NCBI RefSeq assembly: GCF_000527095.1
Contig: NZ_AZUN01000001.1
Location: 2,769,501-2,833,500, forward strand
Source: Methylomicrobium lacus LW14
Lineage (GTDB): Bacteria > Pseudomonadota > Gammaproteobacteria > Methylococcales > Methylomonadaceae
Direction of reading: 5' to 3'
DNA: 64,000 nucleotides
Under the pieces are notes generated by a model that did not search any database, was not told the origin of the DNA, and saw nothing but the letters and a program-made list of their open reading frames with translations. The position numbers were made by a program, and so were the translations under genes. Shown piece after piece: positions 17,552-26,202 of this stretch. Position 1 is the first letter of the stretch; each line of letters opens with the position of its first letter.

Positions 17552-19011
17552 TTATTTTTGCTCCAATGCTTCAATTCTCTTCGACAAGGCCGCAATAGTT
17601 TTTTGCTGCTCTTGTATGGTTTGCTGCTGCTCCTGGATCGCCTTGATCATCGGAGCCAGAAAATCGTTGTAGCGGACAGTCAGGTATTTTTGCGGCGTAG
17701 AGTCCTCTGAGACGATGCCAGCATTTTTATAGTCGACATCGACCAGCGTCTGTTTCAGTTCTTGCGCAATAACCCCCCATTCCTTGGTTTGAGTCTGGTT
17801 GTTATTACGAATGTATTCGACAGGGCGCAGTCGATTAATAAAATCCACGCCTAGCGGCAAATCCTGGATGTGGTTCTTATAGCGTTGGTCGGAGGTGGTA
17901 GTCAAAGGCACTTGCCCCTCAATGACGGCAACCTCCGTATTGCCGATCCTCACCTTATTGGAGGCGTTTACTTTCGCGCCTGAACCGATGGCGGTCGCAT
18001 TGATAAGATCGCTGGCAGTCACATCGGCCCCAAAGCCTAAGGCGGTGTTGGCGCTACCTGTCGTATTGGATTGCAGCGCCACCGAGCCGATAGCGGTATT
18101 GTACCATCCCGCGCTATTTGCATAACTCGCATTATTTCCAAGGGCAGTGTTATATTCTCCTTCAATATTCGAATAAAGCGCCTGGTATCCGCTGGCGGTA
18201 TTATTACTTCCCGTAGTATTTGAAAGTAGTCCGGCGACCCCAACAGCGGTGTTATAGCTTCCCGTACTATTTGAATAAAGCGCCGCATTTCCATGCGCGG
18301 TGTTTAGAGAACCCGCAGTATTTGACCCCAGTGCATAGACCCCGTATGCGGTATTTGAAGCTCCCGTCGTATTATTAGCAAGCGCATGGTTTCCATTAGC
18401 GGTATTTTCGTAGCCAAAGGAACCCAAATTATCCCACACGATATCCAGCACCGGCGCATGACTGGTGGTCTTGGCTTCCTTGCTGTCGATTTTGACGTTC
18501 AGACCTCCTATTCCCTGCAAAGCAAAGGCAAGAGATTCGTCGTACTGATGTACCGAGACATAACTTGTCACATCGAAGGTCACCCAGCGATTCAGGCTCG
18601 CCGCCGCGGAGCCGATAACGTCTCCCACTGCCAACGGCGGCGTATTGATCAGTTCCAACTCATCGACAAGAGTGGTGGTTTGATTGACTGTCAAAGAGCC
18701 GCTTGTGCCTTTTTTGATGCTCGAAATAAACACTTTTAAAGTCGCTTTAGCGACACGCGGTGAACCTGACGGGAGGGAATGAGCCAAGTCGAAGCGAAGA
18801 TAGCCGTCGCTTGCGCCATCAACCACATTCAGCGTGGTCGTTTTGCCGAAGTTTTTCGCAGCCGCGGCGTAAGAGATGTAGGCATCGTCGAGCAAAGTCA
18901 CTTCTGCCATCGCCAATGGCGTGACGGTCAGAACACCCAGCGCACAGGATAACTGTGCTATCTTGATGCGGCGGACAGACTGACTGACTGACTGGGATTA
19001 TTATTTTTCAT
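17552..19011 (-). CDS. Exported DNRLRE / repeat / S74-chaperone protein, out of frame with its signal peptide
   Basis: Three parts are visible. The N-terminal third resembles a DNRLRE domain (LDDAYISYAAAAKNFG, YLRFDL, WVTFDVTSYV). The middle holds about seven imperfect 20-25-residue repeats of the NTAxGxxALxSNTTGSxNTA type, like YadA/tail-fibre stalks. The C-terminus is an S74 intramolecular chaperone (DQRYKNHIQDLPLGVDFINRLRPVEY, EWGVIAQEL) followed by a coiled coil. The frame is open from 18916. A good signal peptide (RRIKIAQLSCALGVLTVTPLAMA) lies upstream in the same frame, but its only ATG (19011, behind GAGAG) is out of phase by one base across a (GACT)4 tract. Five or two copies would restore the frame. 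It is probably a trimeric surface or secreted fibre; a phage origin of the chaperone is possible. Confidence 0.7.
18978..18993. repeat. Tetranucleotide repeat (GACT)4 in the signal-peptide region
   Basis: Four perfect copies of GACT on the plus strand (AGTC on the coding strand) fall between the ATG at 19011 and the hydrophobic signal-peptide core. Each gain or loss of a copy shifts the frame by four bases. The observed copy number puts the ATG frame into a TAG stop after 17 codons. Confidence 0.85.
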
Positions 19012-19301
19012 TGTGCTCTCATTTATTAACGGCAAGATGTTTGGAAGTTTAGTGATAACAAACGCTTAACACAACAATTCACTCTTAAAAATAACGAGCC
19101 GCCCCCCAAGATAAGGTTTCCCGCTCTTTTTCTCTCAATGCTCTTAGGAAATTCAGCGCCCAGTCCAGTGTAGCCATATCACTCCGCGGCAAGGATCAAA
19201 ACCGGACAACGTATTGACTCTCAACACGTTATCCTCCTAACATTGACGCTGGCTTTAAAAAGCTCGTATGATGGGACATCTCCGTCAGTCCGGATGCCGC
19301 C

Positions 19302-20729
19302 ATGGGACAAGAAATCGCGCTGACCCAATTCGAAGAAGGCGATTTTATCGCTTTCCATCAGAAGCTTGCTCAGGAAACGGCTTTGCTCAAACAGATGCTA
19401 ACCCGGAAATCCTGTTCGAGTCGGCCGCCCGTCGCCGGTTTCGAGATCGAGGCCTGGCTGGTCGATCAGGCGATGCGCCCCGCCCCGATCAATCGGCAGT
19501 ATCTGGCGACGCTGAACGATCCCTTGGCCAGCGCCGAACTCGCCAAGTTTAATTTCGAGCTGAATTGCGATCCTGAGCCGCTGACCGGCGAGGTGTTCGG
19601 CCGCCTGCATGCTCAATTGGAGCGCACCTGGCAAAACGCCAGCCGGCATGCAGAAAGCATGAACCATCGCGCGCTGATGATCGGCATTCTGCCGACGCTC
19701 GCGCAAAGCGACCTGCACATCGGCAATATGTCCGACATGCACCGCTATAAGGCGTTGAACGAGCAAATCCTGCGGGCCCGCGGCAAACCGATTCATATCG
19801 ACATCAACGGCGCCGAACATCTGAAAGTCGACCATCATGACGTGATGCTCGAAGCGGCGACCACCTCGTTTCAGACTCACATTCAATTGCCTCCGGATCT
19901 GGCGCATCATTTTTACAATGCTTCGCTGATCGCCTCCGCGGCGATCGTCGCCGTCAGCGCCAATTCGCCGTTTTTGTTCGGCAAGGAACTCTGGCATGAA
20001 ACCCGGATTCCCTTGTTCGAGCAGGCCGTCGAAACCGGCGGTTTCGCGGGCGCGGCGCGGGGGCCACTGCACCGTGTCGGCTTCGGTTCGGGCTATCTGA
20101 GGCATTCGGTGATCGAATGTTTTGAAGAAAATCTGGCGCATTTTCCGGTCTTGCTGCCGGTCACTCAGGATACCGGCGCCGAGCAGTTTGCGCATTTACG
20201 CCTGCACAACGGCACGATCTGGCGCTGGAACCGGCCGTTGGTCGGCTTCGACCCGGACGGCACGCCGCACATCCGGATTGAACACAGGACGCCCGCTTCC
20301 GGACCGACGCCGCTCGACGCCATCGCAAATGCGGCATTTTATTTCGGCCTGACGCATAATATTTGCGAACAGGTGATCAGCCATGGCCTGCCGTTGACCT
20401 TTCCGGAAGCGAAGGATAATTTTTATCAGGCCGCCCGCCACGGACTCGACAGCACGATCGTCTGGTTTGACGGCTCCCGGCATAGGATCGACCACCTCTT
20501 ACGCACGGCACTGTTGCCGCGGGCGGCCGAAGGCTTAAAGGCGTTCGGCGTCAACCCCACCGATATCGACGCTTATTTAGGCGTCATCCGCCAGCGTATC
20601 GCGAACAAACAGAACGGCAGCGACTGGCAGCGGCGCTTTGCGAACGAACATGAGCGAAATTTTACTGAAATGACCCGAACTTACCTGAAAAGCCAGAACA
20701 GCGGCAATGCGGTCAGCGAGTGGCCATGA
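19302..20729 (+). CDS. Glutamate-cysteine ligase-family protein (GCS2-like)
   Basis: A 475-residue ATP-grasp-like carboxylate-amine ligase of the glutamate-cysteine ligase superfamily. Signs are GFEIEAWLVD near the N-terminus (metal-binding Glu pair), KFNFELNCDPEPLTG, and a late HIRIEHRTPASGPTPLDAIANAAF segment, which matches the substrate-binding strand of the family. It differs from canonical GshA in sequence, and no gshB lies nearby. It overlaps the next gene as ATGA and forms a tight trio with an M14-type deacylase and a HIT protein. It may make or process a gamma-glutamyl compound; the substrate is unknown. Confidence 0.8.
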   Translation: MGQEIALTQFEEGDFIAFHQKLAQETALLKQMLTRKSCSSRPPVAGFEIEAWLVDQAMRPAPINRQYLATLNDPLASAELAKFNFELNCDPEPLTGEVFGRLHAQLERTWQNASRHAESMNHRALMIGILPTLAQSDLHIGNMSDMHRYKALNEQILRARGKPIHIDINGAEHLKVDHHDVMLEAATTSFQTHIQLPPDLAHHFYNASLIASAAIVAVSANSPFLFGKELWHETRIPLFEQAVETGGFAGAARGPLHRVGFGSGYLRHSVIECFEENLAHFPVLLPVTQDTGAEQFAHLRLHNGTIWRWNRPLVGFDPDGTPHIRIEHRTPASGPTPLDAIANAAFYFGLTHNICEQVISHGLPLTFPEAKDNFYQAARHGLDSTIVWFDGSRHRIDHLLRTALLPRAAEGLKAFGVNPTDIDAYLGVIRQRIANKQNGSDWQRRFANEHERNFTEMTRTYLKSQNSGNAVSEWP

Positions 20730-21745
20730 CCGAGCCCCGGTTTGATCAATTGCATGCGCTGCCGGAAGGCCTGTTGGAGGCCGACACGATCGATCTGCGG
20801 CAGATTTTGCCGAAACCCACGCTGATGCATTTGCCGGGCAAACTGGCGGAACCCTTGTTCATCTCGGTACTGCTGCACGGTAATGAACCGACCGGCTTTT
20901 TAGCATTGCAGCAACTGCTCAAAAAATACAGGCAGCGGGAATTGCCGAGATCGCTGTCTTTGTTTTTCGGCAACATCGACGCAGCCGCGCAGAATGTCAG
21001 GCGACTGGAGCAGCAGCCCGATTACAACCGGATCTGGCCCGGCACCGAACTGCCTGCCTCACCGGAAACGGAGATGGCCGCCGCGGTCTTCGAAGTCATG
21101 CGGGCACGTAAAGTCTTCGCGAGCATCGACGTGCACAACAACACCGGCCTCAACCCGCATTACGCCTGCATCAACCGGCTCGATAACGACTTTATGCAAT
21201 TGGCGGCCCTGTTCGGCCGCCTGGTCGTTTATTTCAAGCGCCCAACCGGCGTGCAATCGGCCGCCTTCGCCGCGCTATGCCCGTCGGTAACCCTCGAATG
21301 CGGACGCCCCGGCCAGCAGCACGGCGTCGATCATGCCTTTGAATTTCTGGACAGTTGCCTGCATCTGTCCCAACTGCCGGAACATCCGGTGCATGCCCGC
21401 GACCTCGATCTGTTCCATACGGTCGCGCAGGTCAAGGTCGCCGACGCCGTCTCGTTCAGCTTCACGCGGGCCGATTGCGATTTATTATTGAACGAAGATC
21501 TGGAACGGATGAACTTTACCGAAATTGCGCCGGGCACGATCTTGGGCCAAGCCCGCAATGCCGCCCTGTCGCCCTTGCTCGCCCAAGATGAACAGGGCAA
21601 CGATGTGACCGATCGTTTTTTTGACCTGAAGAGCGGCAATTTGCAGATCACCCGCCAAACGATGCCTTCGATGCTGACATTGGACGAACACGTGATCCGG
21701 CAGGATTGCCTGTGCTATCTCATGGAACGACTCCCTCTTCCCTGA
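20726..21745 (+). CDS. M14-family metallocarboxypeptidase / succinylglutamate desuccinylase-like protein
   Basis: About 339 residues of the M14 zinc carboxypeptidase, AspA/AstE-like, branch. The zinc-site motif is LLHGNEPTG (His and Glu about 50 residues in), followed by the third ligand in SIDVHNNTGLNPHYAC. The ATG at 20726 overlaps the stop of the ligase-like gene, so the two are likely coupled. With a gamma-glutamyl-ligase-like protein before it, it may remove an acyl or amino-acid group from the same compound. The exact reaction cannot be told from sequence. Confidence 0.8.
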   Translation: MTEPRFDQLHALPEGLLEADTIDLRQILPKPTLMHLPGKLAEPLFISVLLHGNEPTGFLALQQLLKKYRQRELPRSLSLFFGNIDAAAQNVRRLEQQPDYNRIWPGTELPASPETEMAAAVFEVMRARKVFASIDVHNNTGLNPHYACINRLDNDFMQLAALFGRLVVYFKRPTGVQSAAFAALCPSVTLECGRPGQQHGVDHAFEFLDSCLHLSQLPEHPVHARDLDLFHTVAQVKVADAVSFSFTRADCDLLLNEDLERMNFTEIAPGTILGQARNAALSPLLAQDEQGNDVTDRFFDLKSGNLQITRQTMPSMLTLDEHVIRQDCLCYLMERLPLP

Positions 21746-21765
21746 TATCAGGAATCCCAGCCTGC

Positions 21766-22194
21766 ATGAAGCCAACATTTGAATTGCATCCGCGTTTGGC
21801 GGAAGACTGTATCACGCTCGGACGCTTCGGCCTGTGCCGGCTCTTGCTGATGAACGACAGCCACTATCCCTGGTTTATTCTGGTGCCGGAAAACCCCGAT
21901 TTGACCGAGATTTATCAATTAAGCCCAGACGAGCGGATCCAATTGACCGAAGAGTCGAGTCTACTTGCGGAGGCTCTCGCGGACCTGTACCGGGCCGACA
22001 AGATGAATATCGCCGCGATCGGCAACCTGGTGCCGCAACTGCACATCCATCATATCGTCAGATACCAGAATGATGCGGCATGGCCGGCGCCGGTGTGGGG
22101 GAAATTTGATCGTATTCCGTATACGGAAGAACGGATCGCCGCGATTAGCGATCAAATTCATGACCGCTTCAAGGGTTTTTTGAGCGAAATATAG
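21766..22194 (+). CDS. HIT-domain protein
   Basis: A 142-residue histidine-triad nucleotide-binding/hydrolase protein. The motif reads QLHIHHIVR, preceded by the helix-strand IGNLVPQ usual in proteobacterial HIT proteins. The ATG at 21766 (MKPTFELHPRL) gives the typical short N-terminus; it lies 20 bases after the M14 gene, so the trio is likely one transcript. The exact substrate, perhaps AMP conjugates, is unknown. Confidence 0.87.
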   Translation: MKPTFELHPRLAEDCITLGRFGLCRLLLMNDSHYPWFILVPENPDLTEIYQLSPDERIQLTEESSLLAEALADLYRADKMNIAAIGNLVPQLHIHHIVRYQNDAAWPAPVWGKFDRIPYTEERIAAISDQIHDRFKGFLSEI

Positions 22195-22213
22195 GGATCG
22201 ATCGGGAAGGCCG

Positions 22214-22245
22214 CCCGGCCCCATCGGTATGCCGATGGGGCCGGG
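22214..22245. terminator. Strong hairpin between convergent genes
   Basis: A perfect 14-bp inverted repeat (CCCGGCCCCATCGG and its complement) with a TATG loop lies between the convergent HIT and mucD genes. It has no clear T-run on either side, so it could be a bidirectional terminator of a less usual kind or an RNA end-protecting stem. Confidence 0.6.
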
Positions 22246-22260
22246 GGTAACAAACGCGTG

Positions 22261-23673
22261 TTATTGCTTGCCTATCTTCAGCGCCAAGAATACCGGATTG
22301 CCGCGGCGTTGAACCAGCAATGCAATCGATTTGCCTTCCGGCAGGTTTTTGACGACCTTGTCAAAATCGGCGACGCTTTTGATCACGCTGCTCTGAATGC
22401 GCAGGACCACATCGCCCGGCTGAATACCGGCGTCCTTCGCAGGGCCCTTGCCGACATTTTTGACGAGTACGCCATTCTTCGCAACTTCCAGCATTTCCCG
22501 TTGCTCGGCGGTCAATTCGGTCACCGAGATGCCGAGTTTGTTGTCGGGCTTGACTTCGCCCTTGCCGCCGGCATCCGCCAATTTCTCTTCCTGCTCGGGC
22601 AACAAGCCGATTTTGATCGGCACGGTCATCGTTTCGCCCTGACGGATCAGCTTGAGTTCCGCTTTGTCATCGATCGGTGTCATGCCGACCATCGGCGGCA
22701 ATTCGCCCGAGGTTTCGATTACATGGCCATTGAATTCGGTAATGATGTCGCCGATCTGAATCTCGGCTTTTTCGGCCGGGCTTCCAGGCAACACTTTCGC
22801 GACCAACGCGCCATGCGGACGCTTCATGCCGAACGATTCGGCCAGTTCGCGGGTCACGTCCTGAATCTGCACACCCAGCCAGCCCCGTGACACCTTGCCC
22901 TTGGTTTTAATCTGATCGACCACATTCGTCACGACATCCATCGGAATCGCGAACGACAAGCCCATGAAGCCGCCGGTCCGGCTGTAGATCTGCGAATTGA
23001 TGCCAACGACTTCACCCTCCATGTTGAACAAGGGGCCGCCGGAATTGCCGGGATTGATCGCGACGTCGGTCTGAATGAACGGCACATAATTGCCGCCGGG
23101 CAGACTGCGCCCTTTGGCGCTGACGATGCCGGCTGTTACCGACTGTTCGAAACCGAAAGGCGAGCCGATCGCGAGCACCCATTCGCCGACCTGTAATTTA
23201 TCCGGCGAACCGATAGTCACGATCGGCAAATCCTTGGCGTCAACTTTCAATAACGCGACATCGGTGCGCGCGTCGGAACCGACTAGCTTGGCGACCAGCT
23301 CTCTTCGATCGGTCAGCTTGACGACAATCTCGTCGGCATCCTTCACGACATGGTGATTGGTCAGCACGTAACCGTCCGCCGAGATGATGAATCCCGAACC
23401 CAACGACTGCGTATCCCTGGGGACGGAATCACCGCCTGGCGCATTGAAAAAGTGTTTGAAAAACTCCTCCATTTCGGGCGGCAAGTCCTCGGGCAGTTGT
23501 TGCTCCTGAGGAGGAAGACTGCTGGTTTCCGGAGGCGCTTTTTGGGTGGTGCTGATATTGACGACCGCCACACCATTTTTTTTGACCATTTCGGTAAAAT
23601 CAGGCAGCTGCGCGTAAACCTCGTGACCGAACAAAAAGACCAGAAAAACTGACCACCCAAGCCTTTTAAGCAT
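22261..23673 (-). CDS. mucD: Periplasmic serine protease/chaperone, DegP/MucD type
   Basis: A 470-residue HtrA-family protease. It has a signal peptide ending near VYA-Q, the trypsin-like triad His (LTNHHVV), Asp (DARTDVALL) and Ser (NPGNSGGPLF), then two PDZ domains (roughly residues 270-360 and 375-470). A Q/P-rich loop follows the N-terminus. It is the last gene of the sigma-E operon, and its product degrades misfolded envelope proteins and restrains the sigma-E response. Confidence 0.95.
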   Translation of the reverse strand: MLKRLGWSVFLVFLFGHEVYAQLPDFTEMVKKNGVAVVNISTTQKAPPETSSLPPQEQQLPEDLPPEMEEFFKHFFNAPGGDSVPRDTQSLGSGFIISADGYVLTNHHVVKDADEIVVKLTDRRELVAKLVGSDARTDVALLKVDAKDLPIVTIGSPDKLQVGEWVLAIGSPFGFEQSVTAGIVSAKGRSLPGGNYVPFIQTDVAINPGNSGGPLFNMEGEVVGINSQIYSRTGGFMGLSFAIPMDVVTNVVDQIKTKGKVSRGWLGVQIQDVTRELAESFGMKRPHGALVAKVLPGSPAEKAEIQIGDIITEFNGHVIETSGELPPMVGMTPIDDKAELKLIRQGETMTVPIKIGLLPEQEEKLADAGGKGEVKPDNKLGISVTELTAEQREMLEVAKNGVLVKNVGKGPAKDAGIQPGDVVLRIQSSVIKSVADFDKVVKNLPEGKSIALLVQRRGNPVFLALKIGKQ

Positions 23674-23813
23674 AAAACCTCTAATCCCAAATAATAAAAT
23701 GATCGCCTACCCGCCATTTTAGCGATGGTCTGTAGGGCCGGAAATACACAGTAAAAAATTTAAAAAATCGGATCACCTTCGGCAATTCCGCAATATTGAA
23801 TAGAGGGAAGCCT

Positions 23814-24767
23814 TCAGCGGCCGCCGTTTTTGAGCCCAATGCCTTCGGCAATCGTTTTGACCGTTAACGGCGGCACTTCGCCCATCGCCGTCACCTGATA
23901 ATCATCGAGATTGCGGCTGTAGAAGTTGACCGCACCGACTGACCTAGGGCCTGATTCGATCTCGGGATTTTTGTTTTCCACATAAACGGAAACCGAAGCC
24001 AAACCGTCACTCATCCGCAAGTGTTCGACGGGTAAACGGGAATCATGCATCGTTCTGCGCGCAAAATAGACTTCTTTGAAACCGGCCGGCGGATTCTTCA
24101 CGGCAAAGCGCAAAGCGCCGGGGACGCTCTCTTTGATCGCTCGGCCGCTCCGATTGGCATCCTCCGGTTTCACCTCGCTAAAAGGCAAGGCTTCCTTGAC
24201 ATGCTGCTCGGTAAAAACGACCTGTTCGAGAAGCGCGCCGCTGAGGTCATACACGGTGATTTTTAACGGCAAAAACTGCAGCTTTTCGACCCAGATCCGC
24301 CGCGCGTAGCGGAATTCGTCTTTCGGTTGAATATCGATCACATAGGCCGGAAACATCGCCACATCTTCTTCGCCGGACAGAGCAAAGTCGTAAAGATTGG
24401 CCAGTGCGTCAAGATGGCTCGAAAAATTGACCAAAAACGAATGCTCGAAAGGCCTATGGTCGAACACGACGGTTTGCGTGTCATTATAACGACAACTGAC
24501 CAGGTCGCCATTTCTGACGATTTCCCGCAATGGCGAATTCAATGAGATCAGACGTTCCTGCTCCCTGTCCGGCGCGGACGCATGCGAATATTTCATCGAT
24601 TCGAGCCTGCCGTTACGGAAAAACACGACGGTGCCCTCGTAATTGAGGGACCTCATGGCCTGAACCATATTCGCCAAAATCTGTTTGGCGGTTAAGTCGC
24701 TGTCTTCGGCTGAGACCGGCCCGATTGAGCAGAAAATTATCAGGAAAAAGCGAACAACCAAAATCAT
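23814..24767 (-). CDS. mucB: Periplasmic sigma-E regulator RseB/MucB
   Basis: A 317-residue exported protein with a signal peptide ending near SA-ED. The N-terminal LolA-like lipid-sensing domain is recognisable (NMVQAMRSLNYEGTVVFFRNG, a core RseB stretch), and the C-terminal domain carries VNFYSRNLDDYQVTAMGEVP. RseB binds the periplasmic part of the anti-sigma factor and shields it from proteolysis. It overlaps the mucA stop by four bases and lies 140 bases before mucD. Confidence 0.93.
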   Translation of the reverse strand: MILVVRFFLIIFCSIGPVSAEDSDLTAKQILANMVQAMRSLNYEGTVVFFRNGRLESMKYSHASAPDREQERLISLNSPLREIVRNGDLVSCRYNDTQTVVFDHRPFEHSFLVNFSSHLDALANLYDFALSGEEDVAMFPAYVIDIQPKDEFRYARRIWVEKLQFLPLKITVYDLSGALLEQVVFTEQHVKEALPFSEVKPEDANRSGRAIKESVPGALRFAVKNPPAGFKEVYFARRTMHDSRLPVEHLRMSDGLASVSVYVENKNPEIESGPRSVGAVNFYSRNLDDYQVTAMGEVPPLTVKTIAEGIGLKNGGR

Positions 24768-25318
24768 TTTTGACTGTAATGCGTAACTTGCGCATAAGGC
24801 TGAAAATCAGCCTGGCTATTGGTATAAATGCTGCTGTGCGCCTGCAAATAATCGCTGATTTGTTGATTGACCGGATAGGCATTCCGGGAAGCCTTGACCT
24901 CCGCCAATTGCGGGGCGGGTTTGGCCGTCTCTTTGACGGCGGCAATCTGTACCGGGCTGGCAGGTTCAGGACGCTGCGTGTGCGCCACAAACGCGATCAC
25001 CGCGACCGATGCCGCCGCGGCGGCAATTTTATGCGAACGCCCAAAATGTCGGTGGCGAATCCAGTGCCGCGTCGTATTCGGAATCAGGTAGGTCGGCTCT
25101 TGCTGAAGCTGGCTGCTGACCGAGGCCACGAAATCGGGCGCTGCCGATATTAACTCTTCATCATTTTTTATGGCTTGCTTAATTGCCTCATAACGGCGCA
25201 TCTTGCCTGCCAACTCGGAGTGGGTCCGCATTTTTTGCAAGAGGCGCAAGGATTCTTCTTCGGGAAGCTCATCGTCCAGAAATTGAGAAATTTTTTGAAT
25301 TAAATCTTCGTGCATCAA
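24764..25318 (-). CDS. mucA: Anti-sigma-E factor RseA/MucA
   Basis: A 184-residue membrane anti-sigma factor. The cytoplasmic part has the RseA_N motif (ISQFLDDELPEEESLRLLQKM), then one membrane segment around residues 96-112 (IAAAAASVAVIAFVAH), then a periplasmic tail with a Gln-rich region that would meet RseB. It sits directly after rpoE, with 9 bases between, the usual sigma/anti-sigma pairing. Confidence 0.92.
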   Translation of the reverse strand: MMHEDLIQKISQFLDDELPEEESLRLLQKMRTHSELAGKMRRYEAIKQAIKNDEELISAAPDFVASVSSQLQQEPTYLIPNTTRHWIRHRHFGRSHKIAAAAASVAVIAFVAHTQRPEPASPVQIAAVKETAKPAPQLAEVKASRNAYPVNQQISDYLQAHSSIYTNSQADFQPYAQVTHYSQK

Positions 25319-25327
25319 ATATCACCG

Positions 25328-25918
25328 TCAATCGAGCAGGGGGTTGAGTTTACTATCAATGGCTTCACGCGCTCTGAAAATGCGTGAGCGCACCGTTCCT
25401 ACAGGGCAATCCATCGCCTGAGCAATCTCCTCATAGCTCATTCCTTCAAATTCCCTCAGCATGATGGCGATCCGCATTTCTTCAGGCAGCTTTGCGATCG
25501 CCGTTTTGATCGTCTCGACAATTTCCCGGCTCAGCAGTTCCCTTTCGGGCGTTTCCTGGCCATGCAACTGCGGCAGATTTTCATAGACTTCAGCATCCTG
25601 AACGTCTATCTGCATATCGACATTTCGCCTTGATCTGGACATCAGATAATTTTTCGCGGTATTGATTGCGATCCGGTATAGCCAGGTATAGAAAGCACTT
25701 TCGCCGCGAAAGCTACCCAGCGCCCGATAGGCTTTGATAAAAGCCTCCTGCGCGACATCTTGCGACTCGCTAGGATCTTTAACATAGCGATTGACCAATT
25801 GAACAATCTTATGCTGATACTTGATCACCAAAAGATCATACGCGGACTTATCGCCCTGCTGTACCCGCAATACCAGGTCTTCGTCCAGTTGTTCGCTCGC
25901 CCTAGAATGACTCTTCAC
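25328..25918 (-). CDS. rpoE: RNA polymerase sigma-E factor (RpoE/AlgU)
   Basis: A 196-residue ECF sigma factor. Region 2 is visible as DLLVIKYQHKIVQLVNRYV, SESQDVAQEAFIKAYRAL and FYTWLYRIAINTAKNYL; region 4 as LPEEMRIAIMLREFEGMSYEEIA and the recognition helix CPVGTVRSRIFRARE. It heads the rpoE-mucA-mucB-mucD operon. It should direct the envelope stress regulon and probably its own promoter, which I could not place with confidence. Confidence 0.96.
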   Translation of the reverse strand: MKSHSRASEQLDEDLVLRVQQGDKSAYDLLVIKYQHKIVQLVNRYVKDPSESQDVAQEAFIKAYRALGSFRGESAFYTWLYRIAINTAKNYLMSRSRRNVDMQIDVQDAEVYENLPQLHGQETPERELLSREIVETIKTAIAKLPEEMRIAIMLREFEGMSYEEIAQAMDCPVGTVRSRIFRAREAIDSKLNPLLD

Positions 25919-26202
25919 TTATGTTCTTGGATGGTAGAATGGACAGAATTAAACCGCATTAGTTCTGCTATGACAAAAAAAATTGCTATCACGGCAAAAA
26001 TGGCTATTATCCATGATGCTTGCCAACTAAGCCAGTCCGGCCCTTAAGCAGGCACCGATTTATCCTTGCGACACTGCATTTCCAGAGTATAGGCCGTTGA
26101 TTAGTATCCGCTTCAATCTGAATTCCTTGCTGTTTTCCGAGCGTGGCAAAACCCTCGATCAACGCCTGACACCTTATTCCGCACACCTTCCTTCAACTTC
26201 AG

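Noticed and set aside
25919..26000. Sigma-E promoter upstream of rpoE (GAACTA ... TCTGT on the minus strand)
   Set aside because: The spacing between the boxes is only about 12 bases, too short for a sigma-E promoter, and both boxes deviate from consensus.
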